Positions 53,063 to 64,000 of a stretch of DNA of 64,000 bases are shown piece by piece. The stretch covers positions 62,001 through 126,000 of the forward strand of contig NZ_BMUT01000005.1 in the NCBI RefSeq assembly GCF_014650335.1, in the 5' to 3' direction. The translations under genes and the position numbers were made by a program. How positions within the stretch are numbered: position 1 is the first letter of the stretch; every line of letters starts with the position of its first letter. Source of the stretch: Streptomyces hiroshimensis (GTDB lineage Bacteria > Actinomycetota > Actinomycetes > Streptomycetales > Streptomycetaceae). The notes beneath the pieces were generated by a model. The model searched no databases. It saw only the letters and a list, made by a program, of their open reading frames with translations, and was not told the DNA's origin.

Positions 53063-53884
53063 ATGACACCTACGCTCGTACGGCGGCACCGGCCGTCCTC
53101 TTCGTCGCCCGAGTCGCGGGCCCGCGACTGGGCGGAAATCCAGGAACGGATGCTGGTGCCGCTCTACGAAGCGGTGTACGAGCGCCTGGAGGTCGGCTCC
53201 GGCACCAGGCTGCTCAGCCTGGGCTGCGGCTCCGGCCTGGCCCTGCTCATGGCGGCATCGCGTGGCGCCACGGTCTCCGGCGTGGACCCGGACGGGCGCC
53301 GGCTCGCCCTCGCCCGCGAGCGGCTGCTGCCCGAGGGCGGCGGCGGCGCGCGCCTGGGGCACGGGGCCCCCGAGAGCGTCCTGGACGCCGGCGCCCCGGC
53401 CTTCAACCTCGTCACCGCCTTCGACCCGCTGTACTGCGCGGGCGGCAGTGCGCAAGGCATGGCCACGACGCTCGGCCGGGCCGCCTCGTGCGCGGAGCGG
53501 GGCGCCCCCGTGGTGCTGGCGGGCTGGGGCCCCCAGGAGCGCTGCGCGGCGTCGGGGGCGCTTCGAGTCGCGGCCCGGCTCGCGGACCCCATGTGCGCGC
53601 CGGCGCGCTGGCGGCCGTGCGGCCGCGACGACCTGGAGAACCTGGCCCAGCAGGCCGGTCTCCGCCCGGACGGCTCGGGACGCGTGGCATGCCCCTACGG
53701 CTACGCGGACATGGGCAGCGCGGTGCGCGGCATGCTCTCGACCGGGGCCTTCGACGCGGCCGCCCGCGCCACCGACGAGGAGCAGGTCGTCAAGGAGCTC
53801 TCCGAGGCGCTCCACCCTTATCTGCGCCGTGACGGCACCGTGTGGATGCCCAATGTCTTCCGCTATCTGATAGCCCGCGCCTAG
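53063..53884 (+). CDS. SAM-dependent methyltransferase
   Basis: 273 residues. Motif I is LLSLGCGSGLALLMAA, with the acidic residue of motif II in VSGVDPDGRRL. The N-terminal RDWAEIQERMLVPLYEAVYE helix and a late FRYLIARA are conserved in actinobacterial homologues placed near ffh. The substrate is unknown. ATG 53063 has a modest ribosome site. An upstream in-frame ATG at 52964 would add 33 basic residues without family support. Confidence 0.82.
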   Translation: MTPTLVRRHRPSSSSPESRARDWAEIQERMLVPLYEAVYERLEVGSGTRLLSLGCGSGLALLMAASRGATVSGVDPDGRRLALARERLLPEGGGGARLGHGAPESVLDAGAPAFNLVTAFDPLYCAGGSAQGMATTLGRAASCAERGAPVVLAGWGPQERCAASGALRVAARLADPMCAPARWRPCGRDDLENLAQQAGLRPDGSGRVACPYGYADMGSAVRGMLSTGAFDAAARATDEEQVVKELSEALHPYLRRDGTVWMPNVFRYLIARA

Positions 53885-53899
53885 CGCAGCGCGCATGCG

Positions 53900-53934
53900 A
53901 CAGCCCCCGCGGCCTGCTCGGCCGCGGGGGCTGT
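53900..53934. terminator. Bidirectional intrinsic terminator
   Basis: A 15-bp perfect stem, ACAGCCCCCGCGGCC with GGCCGCGGGGGCTGT, and a 5-nt loop, between the convergent methyltransferase and ffh genes. Confidence 0.85.
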
Positions 53935-53995
53935 GACGTACTGCGGAGCGGGCACCGTGGGGCGCACCGCACGGGGCCTGCAAAAACCCGTTGGG

Positions 53996-55534
53996 TCAGC
54001 CCATGAACTTCTTGAACTCGTCCGGCAGTTCGAAGTTCTTGGCGTCCTGGCCTGCGGGCAGCCCCAGGGCGCCGCCCTGCTCGCGGCGCGCGGCCGCGGC
54101 CTGCTCCTCGGCCTTGCGCTTCATCGGGTTGCCGCTCTGGCGCTTGCCCTTGGCCTGCTTCTGCTGCTTCTTCTTGCGGCCGGCGCCGCCGCCCATGCCC
54201 GGCAGGCCCGGCATCCCCGGCATGCCGCCGCCCTGCGCCATGCGCGACATCATCTTGCGGGCGTCGAAGAACCGCTCCACCAGGTTCTTGACGGCGCTGA
54301 CGTCCACGCCCGAACCCTTGGCGATACGGGCCCGGCGCGAGCCGTTGATGATCGTCGGGTCCTGGCGCTCGGCCGGGGTCATCGACTTGATGATCGCGGC
54401 GGTGCGGTCGACGTCGCGCTCGTCCAGGTTGTTGATCTGGTCCTTGATCTGCCCCATGCCCGGCAGCATGCCGAGGAGCTTGCTGATGGAGCCCATCTTG
54501 CGGACCTGCTCCATCTGCGACAGGAAGTCGTCGAGCGTGAACTCCTTGGGGCCCTTCGCCAGCTTGGCCGCCATCTTCTCGGCCTCGTCCTGGCTGAAGG
54601 TCTGCTCGGCCTTCTCGATCAGGCTGAGCATGTCGCCCATGCCCAGGATGCGGGACGCCATGCGGTCCGGGTGGAACGCGTCGAAGTCGTCCAGCTTCTC
54701 GCCGTTGGAGGCGAACATGATCTGCTTGCCGGTCACGTGCGCGACCGACAGGGCGGCACCGCCGCGGGCGTCGCCGTCGAGCTTGGAGAGCACCACGCCG
54801 TCGAAGCCGACGCCGTCGCGGAAGGCCTCGGCGGTGTTGACCGCGTCCTGGCCGATCATGGCGTCGAGAACGAAGAGGATCTCGTCCGGGGAGACCGCGT
54901 CGCGGATGTCCGCGGCCTGCTGCATCATCTCGGCGTCGATGCCGAGGCGGCCGGCGGTGTCGACGATGACGATGTCGTACTGCTTGGTGCGGGCGAACTC
55001 GATCGAGTCCTTGGCGACCTGGACCGGGTCGCCGACGCCGTTGCCCGGCTGCGGCGCGTACACGCCGACGCCGGCGCGCTCGGCGACGACGCTGAGCTGG
55101 TTCACGGCGTTGGGGCGCTGGAGGTCACAGGCGACGAGCAGCGGGCTGTGGCCCTGGGCCTTCAGCCAGCGGCCGAGCTTTCCGGCCAGCGTGGTCTTAC
55201 CGGCACCCTGGAGACCGGCGAGCATGATGACGGTCGGCGCGGTCTTGGCGAAGCGCAGCCGGCGGGTCTCGCCGCCGAGGATGCCGATGAGCTCCTCGTT
55301 GACGATCTTGATGACCTGCTGGGCCGGGTTGAGGGCCTGCGAGACCTCGGCGCCGAGCGCCCGCTCCTTGACCTGCTTGATGAACGAGCGGACGGCGGGC
55401 AGGGCCACGTCCGCCTCGAGCAGGGCGATACGGATCTCGCGCGCGGTGGCGTCGATGTCCGCCTCGGAGAGGCGGCCCTTGCCCCGGAGGTTCTTGAAAG
55501 TCGCTGCGAGGCGGTCGGAGAGGGTATCGAACAC
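53996..55534 (-). CDS. ffh: Signal recognition particle protein Ffh
   Basis: 512 residues from GTG 55534. The NG domain has GLQGAGKTTLAGKL (107-120), DTAGRLGIDAEMM and KLDGDARGGAALS. The C-terminal M domain is Met-rich (GMLPGMGQIKDQ; GGGMPGMPGLPGMGGGAG). With 4.5S RNA it targets nascent membrane proteins to FtsY, whose gene is at the right edge of this window. Confidence 0.95.
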   Translation of the reverse strand: MFDTLSDRLAATFKNLRGKGRLSEADIDATAREIRIALLEADVALPAVRSFIKQVKERALGAEVSQALNPAQQVIKIVNEELIGILGGETRRLRFAKTAPTVIMLAGLQGAGKTTLAGKLGRWLKAQGHSPLLVACDLQRPNAVNQLSVVAERAGVGVYAPQPGNGVGDPVQVAKDSIEFARTKQYDIVIVDTAGRLGIDAEMMQQAADIRDAVSPDEILFVLDAMIGQDAVNTAEAFRDGVGFDGVVLSKLDGDARGGAALSVAHVTGKQIMFASNGEKLDDFDAFHPDRMASRILGMGDMLSLIEKAEQTFSQDEAEKMAAKLAKGPKEFTLDDFLSQMEQVRKMGSISKLLGMLPGMGQIKDQINNLDERDVDRTAAIIKSMTPAERQDPTIINGSRRARIAKGSGVDVSAVKNLVERFFDARKMMSRMAQGGGMPGMPGLPGMGGGAGRKKKQQKQAKGKRQSGNPMKRKAEEQAAAARREQGGALGLPAGQDAKNFELPDEFKKFMG

Positions 55535-55610
55535 GGTGGTCGCGGATCCTTCTTGTTGAGTGTCAAGTCGGCGGCTGACCCCCAAGGGTATCCGCACCCT
55601 CCCGGTCCGG

Positions 55611-58040
55611 TCAGCCGCCCAGCGCCTCCTCCATCGCGCGGGCGACCGCGGAGGCCGCACGGGGCGTGAGCGCGGCCCCGTCCGGGGCCGTCACGTAGAA
55701 CGCGTCCACCGCACTCGCCCCGAGCGTGCTCACGCGGGCGCTGCGCACCCACACCCCCGCCTGGTCCAGGGCCCGCCCGATGCGGTGCAGGAGGCCGGGC
55801 TCGTCCTGCGCGCGCACCTCCAGGACCGTGGCCCCGTGCGAGGCCGCAGCGGCGACGGTCACGCTCGGCGGGGCGGGCACCATTCCCCGCCGGCGCCTGC
55901 TGTACGCGGCCTCGCGCTCGGCCAGGCGGCCCGGGACGTCGAGAGAGCCGTCCAGGGCGCGCACGAGGTCGTTGCGCAGGCGGGCCGCCCCTGGCGGGGA
56001 GCCGTACTCCGCCGCCACCCGCCAGCTCAGCAGCAGCGCCCCGTCCACGGCGCGCAGGTCCGCGGTCCGCACCGTCAGCCGGTGCAGCGCCAGAACGCCG
56101 GCGGCCGCGGGCAGGACGCCGGGCTGGTCGGGGACGGCGATCCGCAGCTCCATGCCGACCGGGGCCGGGGCACCGTTTTCTGCCGGCCCCATGCCCTCCG
56201 GACGGGACTCCAGGGTCAGCACCGGCCCGCCCGTACGGAGGGCGTCGGCGGCCAGCCGGAGCGCCTCCGGGGCGGGCGGGCCCGGGGCATGGGGCTCCTC
56301 CTCCGCACCGCCCGCGAGGGCCGCCGCGGCACGGCGCACCAGATCTGCGACGAGCGAGGCACGCCAGGCGCTCCATGCGGCGGGTCCCGTGGCGAGGGCG
56401 TCGGCCTCGGTGAGGGCGTGCAGGAGCTCGAGCGTGGCCGTGTCCGTCACGGCGTCGGTGACCGTACGGACGGTCGCCGGGTCGGCGAGGTCGCGCCGGG
56501 TCGCGGTGTCGATGAGCAGCAGGTGGTGCCGGACGAGCGTGGCCAGGACGTCGGTGTCGGCGGCGCCGAAGCCGATCCGGCGGGCGACGTCGCGCGCGAG
56601 GGCCTCGCCCGTGACGGAGTGGTCGCCGGGCAGGCCCTTGCCGATGTCGTGCAGCAGGGCGGCGACGAGCAGGAGGTCCGGGCGCCCCACGCGGCGCGTG
56701 AGGGCCGCGGCACGGGCCGCCGTCTCGACGAGGTGCCGGTCGACGGTCCAGCGGTGGACGGCGTTGCGCTGGGGGCGGCAGCGCACGTGCTCCCACTCGG
56801 GAAGCAGCCGGGAGACGATCCCCTCGGCTTCGAGGGCCTCCCAGACGGGCACGGTGGGCGGCCCCGCGCCGAGGAGGGTCACGAGCTGCTCGCGGGCGTC
56901 GGCCGGCCAGGGCTGCGGCATGGGGCCCGCGGAGGCCGCCAGGCGGCGCACCGCATGGGGCGACAGCGGCAGACCCGCCTGGGCCGCCGCCGCGGCCGCC
57001 CGCAGCGCCAGTACGGGGTCGTGCTCGGGTCGCGCCGTGCGGGCCAGCACGGCTTCGCCGTCCTGCTCGACGACGCCGTCGGCGAGGGAGAGCCGTTCGA
57101 CCTCGACGAAGCCGCCGCGCCCCCCGCGCCCGCCGAGGATGCGGCGCAGCCGGGGCCGGGCGGAGCGGGCGCGCAGGACCCGGCCGACCTCGCGCCAGGT
57201 GACGTCCGCGGCGTAGGAGACCGTACGGGCGGCCTCGTACACCCCGTGCAGGAGGCCGTCGGCGTCGGGGAGGCCGAGGACCGCGGCGACCTGGTCCTGC
57301 TCCTGGAGGGCGAGCCGGTCGGTGGCACGGCCGGTGGTGAGGTGGAGGGCGTCGCGGACGTCGAGGAGATGGGCGCGGGCGCGTTCGAGGCCTGCACGGG
57401 GCGCGTCGGCGAGCCATGAGGCGGCGACGGCGCGCAGGGCGGTGGCGTCGCGGAGGCCGCCCCGTGCCTCCTTGAGGTCGGGTTCGAGGAGGAAGCGGAG
57501 TTCGCCCTGGTGCCGGATGCGCTCCTCCCCGAGCTCGCGCAGCTCGGCGAGGCGGGCGGGGGCCTGGGCGCGCCAGTCGGCGTAGGCGGTGGTGCGCAGT
57601 GCGGCGGTGAGCTCTTCGTCACCGGCGAGGTGGCGGGCGTCGAGGAGGCCGAGGTGGACCTTGAGGTCGCCGGCCGCGGTGCGGCGGGCCTCGGCAGGGG
57701 TGCGCACGGAGTGGTCGAGGGCGAGCCCCATGTCCCAGACGGGGTACCAGACGCGGTCGGCGATGGCCGCGATCTTGGAGATGTCCGCGGTGCCGTCGTG
57801 CAGGAGGAGGACGTCGAGGTCGCTGCGGGGCGACAGTTCGCCCCGCCCGTAGCCGCCGACGGCGACGAGGGCGACGCCCCGGGTCTCGCCCAGCAGGGCG
57901 CCGAGCCACTGGTCGGTGAGGCGGGCGAGAGCGGCACGGCGCGGCGGCCCGGTGAGCGCCCCCTGGTGCAGGAGGCGCAGCCGGGCCGCCGCGTAGCCGC
58001 CGGGTTCCGAGTCGTCGGGGCAGGTCTGCGGGTCGGTCAA
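55611..58040 (-). CDS. glnD: PII nucleotidyltransferase GlnD
   Basis: 809 residues beginning at TTG 58040, five bases after GGGAG. The nucleotidyltransferase motif is VAVGGYGRGELSPRSDLDVL, followed by the HD domain (VAALLHDIGKGLPGDHS) and two C-terminal ACT domains (VEVRAQDEPGLLHRIGRAL-like end). In Streptomyces GlnD adenylylates GlnK rather than uridylylating it (literature knowledge). Two low-complexity inserts with PHA/Pro (about 580-600) contain the interspersed motif. It lies 31 bp after glnK. Confidence 0.93.
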   Translation of the reverse strand: MTDPQTCPDDSEPGGYAAARLRLLHQGALTGPPRRAALARLTDQWLGALLGETRGVALVAVGGYGRGELSPRSDLDVLLLHDGTADISKIAAIADRVWYPVWDMGLALDHSVRTPAEARRTAAGDLKVHLGLLDARHLAGDEELTAALRTTAYADWRAQAPARLAELRELGEERIRHQGELRFLLEPDLKEARGGLRDATALRAVAASWLADAPRAGLERARAHLLDVRDALHLTTGRATDRLALQEQDQVAAVLGLPDADGLLHGVYEAARTVSYAADVTWREVGRVLRARSARPRLRRILGGRGGRGGFVEVERLSLADGVVEQDGEAVLARTARPEHDPVLALRAAAAAAQAGLPLSPHAVRRLAASAGPMPQPWPADAREQLVTLLGAGPPTVPVWEALEAEGIVSRLLPEWEHVRCRPQRNAVHRWTVDRHLVETAARAAALTRRVGRPDLLLVAALLHDIGKGLPGDHSVTGEALARDVARRIGFGAADTDVLATLVRHHLLLIDTATRRDLADPATVRTVTDAVTDTATLELLHALTEADALATGPAAWSAWRASLVADLVRRAAAALAGGAEEEPHAPGPPAPEALRLAADALRTGGPVLTLESRPEGMGPAENGAPAPVGMELRIAVPDQPGVLPAAAGVLALHRLTVRTADLRAVDGALLLSWRVAAEYGSPPGAARLRNDLVRALDGSLDVPGRLAEREAAYSRRRRGMVPAPPSVTVAAAASHGATVLEVRAQDEPGLLHRIGRALDQAGVWVRSARVSTLGASAVDAFYVTAPDGAALTPRAASAVARAMEEALGG

Positions 58041-58071
58041 CTCGGCTCCCTTCAGGGCGGGCTGGCGGGTC

Positions 58072-61523
<3,452 letters not shown>

Positions 61524-61997
61524 CTGGAAGCCCCCATCCCGAACTCTGCTGTCTGTGCGTGAACCGTACGAACCACCCACAGCTTGCCGCTTTTTGCAGC
61601 GGCCCGTGCGGCGATGCACCCCCGGGCCGCGAGGAATTCCGGCCGGGCGACGAGACGGTTCATGCCTCCGGCATACCCACCGGTGGGGCACATCTCCCAT
61701 GGGTTCGTGCACCGAAAGTAATCCTACGATCACGGCTGATGCGAGAGCAGTCCAGTAAACGCCACCATTCGCCACCCCAAGGAATGAACTCAACCGCACC
61801 TCCACGCGATTGACTTGACACGGGACGATCAGGGAGGGCCCAAGGAGAGGGTGGATCGATGCGCACCCCGGCGCATGTCCAGCACCGCACTACCCGTCGC
61901 ACACCGTCGCGCTGCCTCCGGAAGGGATTCGGCAACGGTCCGTGTTCGAGACACTCCGACTCGTAACCATCCGCGAGCACGACCCGTTGGAGGGGGC
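61524..61997. promoter_or_regulatory. 474-bp divergent region upstream of nsdA
   Basis: No gene is supported. The stretch 61690-61830 is noticeably less GC-rich than its surroundings and includes a TAGGAT box on the nsdA strand (61722-61727) and TTGACA on the other strand (61815-61820). Neither has a convincing partner at the right distance. Long leaders for both genes are likely. Confidence 0.4.
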
Positions 61998-62675
61998 ATG
62001 GGCTTCACAATCGGCGGCATCCGGGACCTGCGCTCGAGCTCTCGGCGCCGCGGACGCGCGTACGAGTGCGTCACGACGGTGGCGGAGTACACCGGCCTGT
62101 GGGGGTGGGATGTGGTGCCCGGCGCCCGCGCCTCCCGTGGCGGTCGCCCGGCCGGCGCGGTCTGCTCGTGCGGTGCCGGTGACTGCCCCTCCCCCGGCGC
62201 GCACCCGCTCTCCTTCGCCCCACGCGTGCCCGCGGGCGCCACGCTGGACGCAGCGGCGGCCGCATGGGCTGAGGTGCCCGGTGCCGCCGTGCTGCTGCCC
62301 GTAGGCCGCTCCTTCGACGTCCTGGAGGTCGCCGAGGCGGCCGGGCGGCACGCGCTGGCCCGGCTGGAGCGCATGGGGCTGCCGCTGGGCCCCGTGGCCC
62401 TCACGCCGCACGGCCGGGCGCTGTTCTTCGTCGCCCCCGGTGCCGCCGGCGAGCTCCCCCAGCTGCTCTACCGCATGGGCTGGGACGACGCCCGGCTCGA
62501 CCTGCGCTGCCTGGGCCCTGGGGAGCACATCACAGCGCCGCCCTCGGACCACGCCGGCCTCGGCCCCATGCGCTGGCTCCGCCCGCCCACGCTGGACACC
62601 GCAGGCCGCCCCCCGCAGGCCCGGCTGCTCCTCGGCACCCTCGCCTATGTGTGCCACCGGTCGGCGGCGTCCTGA
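61998..62675 (+). CDS. PrimPol-like protein ('bifunctional DNA primase/polymerase' N-terminal type)
   Basis: 225 residues from ATG 61998, directly after GGAGGGGGC. It has the cysteine/His motif CSCGAGDCPSPGAHP typical of this actinobacterial family. The metal-binding acidic pair expected after VLLPVGRSFD is replaced (DVLEV), so polymerase activity is doubtful. LFFVAPGAAGEL and GEHITAPPS follow. It is a distant paralogue of the protein at 5376-5837. Function unknown. Confidence 0.75.
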   Translation: MGFTIGGIRDLRSSSRRRGRAYECVTTVAEYTGLWGWDVVPGARASRGGRPAGAVCSCGAGDCPSPGAHPLSFAPRVPAGATLDAAAAAWAEVPGAAVLLPVGRSFDVLEVAEAAGRHALARLERMGLPLGPVALTPHGRALFFVAPGAAGELPQLLYRMGWDDARLDLRCLGPGEHITAPPSDHAGLGPMRWLRPPTLDTAGRPPQARLLLGTLAYVCHRSAAS

Positions 62676-62706
62676 ACCCCGGCGGCCTCCCGGCCGGCCC
62701 CCACGC

Positions 62707-62750
62707 GAAAGGGCCCCTTCCGCAGCTGCACCTGCGGAGGGGGCCCTTTC
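62707..62750. terminator. Long intrinsic terminator
   Basis: A 19-bp stem with a single G-U pair: the left arm at 62707-62725 begins GAAAGGGCCCC, the right arm at 62732-62750 ends GGGCCCTTTC, and the loop is 6 nt. TCTC follows on the plus strand. It ends the PrimPol-like transcript and, in reverse, could serve ftsY. Confidence 0.85.
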
Positions 62751-62889
62751 TCTCCCGGACCGTCACCAGGGCCTGTACGCCGCCTGCCCGGCCCGGGGCG
62801 CACCCTGGGGCGCTCCCGGCGGACCGGCCGGCCCCGCGGGCCCTGCGGACGGGCGTACCGGCCCTACAGGCGTACGGGCGTACGGCGCG

Positions 62890-64000
62890 TCAGTCGCCGA
62901 TGAGCGCGTCGACGAACGCCTCGGGCTCGAACGGCGCGAGGTCGTCCGCCCCCTCGCCCAGGCCGACGAGCTTCACGGGCACACCCAGCTCACGCTGGAC
63001 GGCGACGACGATGCCGCCCTTGGCGGTGCCGTCGAGCTTGGTGAGGACGATGCCGGTGATGTTGACGACCTCGGCGAAGACGCGTGCCTGCACGAGGCCG
63101 TTCTGACCGGTGGTGGCATCGAGGACGAGCAGCACCTCGTCGACCGAGCCGTGCTTCTCGACGACCCGCTTGACCTTGCCGAGCTCGTCCATGAGGCCGG
63201 TCTTGGTGTGCAGACGGCCGGCGGTGTCGACCAGGACGACGTCGGCGTTCTCGGCGATGCCCTCCTTGACGGCGTCGAAGGCGATCGACGCCGGGTCGCC
63301 GCCCTCGGGCCCGCGGACCGTACGGGCGCCGACGCGCTCGCCCCAGGTCTGCAGCTGGTCCGCCGCGGCGGCACGGAAAGTGTCGGCGGCGCCGAGGACG
63401 ACGGACTTGCCGTCGGCGACGAGCACGCGCGCGAGCTTGCCCGTGGTGGTGGTCTTGCCGGTGCCGTTGACGCCGACGACCATGACGACGCCGGGCTTCT
63501 CCTCGCCGTTCACGCCCACGCCGGGCTCGGTGTGGACGCTGCGGTCGGCGTCGGTGCCGATGAGAGCCAGCAGCTCCTCGCGGAGCAGGGCGCGCAGCTC
63601 CTCGGGGGTGCGGGTGCCGAGCACCTTCACGCGCTCGCGCAGGCGCTCGACGAGCTCCTGCGTGGGGGCGACGCCGACGTCGGCGGTCAGCAGGGTGTCC
63701 TCGATCTCCTCCCACGTGTCCTCGTCGAGGTGCTCGCGGGACAGCAGGGTCAGCAGACCCTTGCCGAGGGAGTTCTGGGAGCGGGAGAGACGGGTGCGCA
63801 GCCGCACGAGGCGGCCGGCGGTGGGTTCGGGCACCTCGACCGCGGGCGCGGCGGGCGCCTCGGGCTCGGCCGGGGCGACGGACGCCTCCGCGGGGGCTTC
63901 GGCGGCCGGGGCCTCGGGGACCGGGAGCTCGACCTCCTCCACGGTCCTGCGCGGCTCGGCGCCGGGGGTCTCGGCCTCCTCGCCGACGTGGGGCTCGGCG
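62890..64000 (-). CDS. ftsY: Signal recognition particle receptor FtsY, 5' end cut off
   Basis: 370 C-terminal codons of ftsY. The reading frame stays open to the right edge, so the start is outside. An acidic/Ala/Pro-rich A domain is followed by the N domain and then the G domain with VVGVNGTGKTTTTGKLARVL, DTFRAAAADQL, DTAGRLHTKTGLM and TKLDGTAKGG. It docks the Ffh-ribosome complex at the membrane. Confidence 0.95.
   Translation of the reverse strand, partial: AEPHVGEEAETPGAEPRRTVEEVELPVPEAPAAEAPAEASVAPAEPEAPAAPAVEVPEPTAGRLVRLRTRLSRSQNSLGKGLLTLLSREHLDEDTWEEIEDTLLTADVGVAPTQELVERLRERVKVLGTRTPEELRALLREELLALIGTDADRSVHTEPGVGVNGEEKPGVVMVVGVNGTGKTTTTGKLARVLVADGKSVVLGAADTFRAAAADQLQTWGERVGARTVRGPEGGDPASIAFDAVKEGIAENADVVLVDTAGRLHTKTGLMDELGKVKRVVEKHGSVDEVLLVLDATTGQNGLVQARVFAEVVNITGIVLTKLDGTAKGGIVVAVQRELGVPVKLVGLGEGADDLAPFEPEAFVDALIGD

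Overview
The window is chromosomal DNA from a high-GC actinobacterium, almost certainly a Streptomyces. The evidence is strong G/C third-position bias, frequent GTG (and some TTG) starts, whiG and nsdA homologues, four consecutive type I signal peptidases, the amtB-glnK-glnD cluster, and a gene order that runs, in reverse, like the part of the S. coelicolor chromosome between the ftsY and gabT homologues (recalled from memory, not searched). I see no transposase, integrase, phage gene, CRISPR array, rRNA or tRNA. Both ends cut genes: a PucR-type regulator at the left and ftsY at the right.

Bases 1-26000 are metabolic. The core is a polyamine/GABA utilisation region. It holds GabT, a PotABCD-like importer operon ending in a PuuB-like oxidase, two aminobutyraldehyde-type dehydrogenases, an orphan second PotD-like lipoprotein, an Lrp/AsnC regulator and a second class III aminotransferase. 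A shared sequence (GATTCCGTYG) lies before potD, before the first dehydrogenase and in the divergent promoter of the regulator and second dehydrogenase, so one regulon is likely. Interleaved are a membrane P-loop ATPase, a PAP2 phosphatase, a secreted phospholipase A2, two DUF4190 proteins around a NADAR protein, adenosine deaminase and a glycerophosphodiesterase. An atypical ABC/membrane-protein pair and an EamA-type transporter follow.

Bases 27000-31000 hold a thiamine-type ABC importer (thiB-thiP-thiQ order, minus strand) preceded by a clear TPP riboswitch. From 31000 to 64000 the window is mostly conserved housekeeping on the minus strand: rlmN, cdsA-frr, pyrH, tsf-rpsB, whiG, dprA-comM-yraN, DUF2469, NUDIX, four sip genes, rplS, trmD-rimM, khpA-rpsP, an SprT-like gene, an archaeal-type proS, ffh, glnD-glnK-amtB, nsdA and ftsY. 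Many are translationally coupled through TGATG or 4-nt overlaps. Intrinsic terminator hairpins separate the units. A GlnR-type box lies upstream of amtB.

The most unusual signal is not a gene. A short word, GC(A/G)(T/C)GGGGC or its complement, recurs in intergenic DNA and in Pro/Ala/His-rich, apparently dispensable parts of several proteins, where it reads as PHA. It is sometimes tandem and sometimes paired as inverted copies that form hairpins after genes. Other points of interest are two distant PrimPol-like proteins, a 20-bp duplication at the 3' end of proS, a repeat-built acidic tail on RimM and an ABC ATPase with a degenerate signature.
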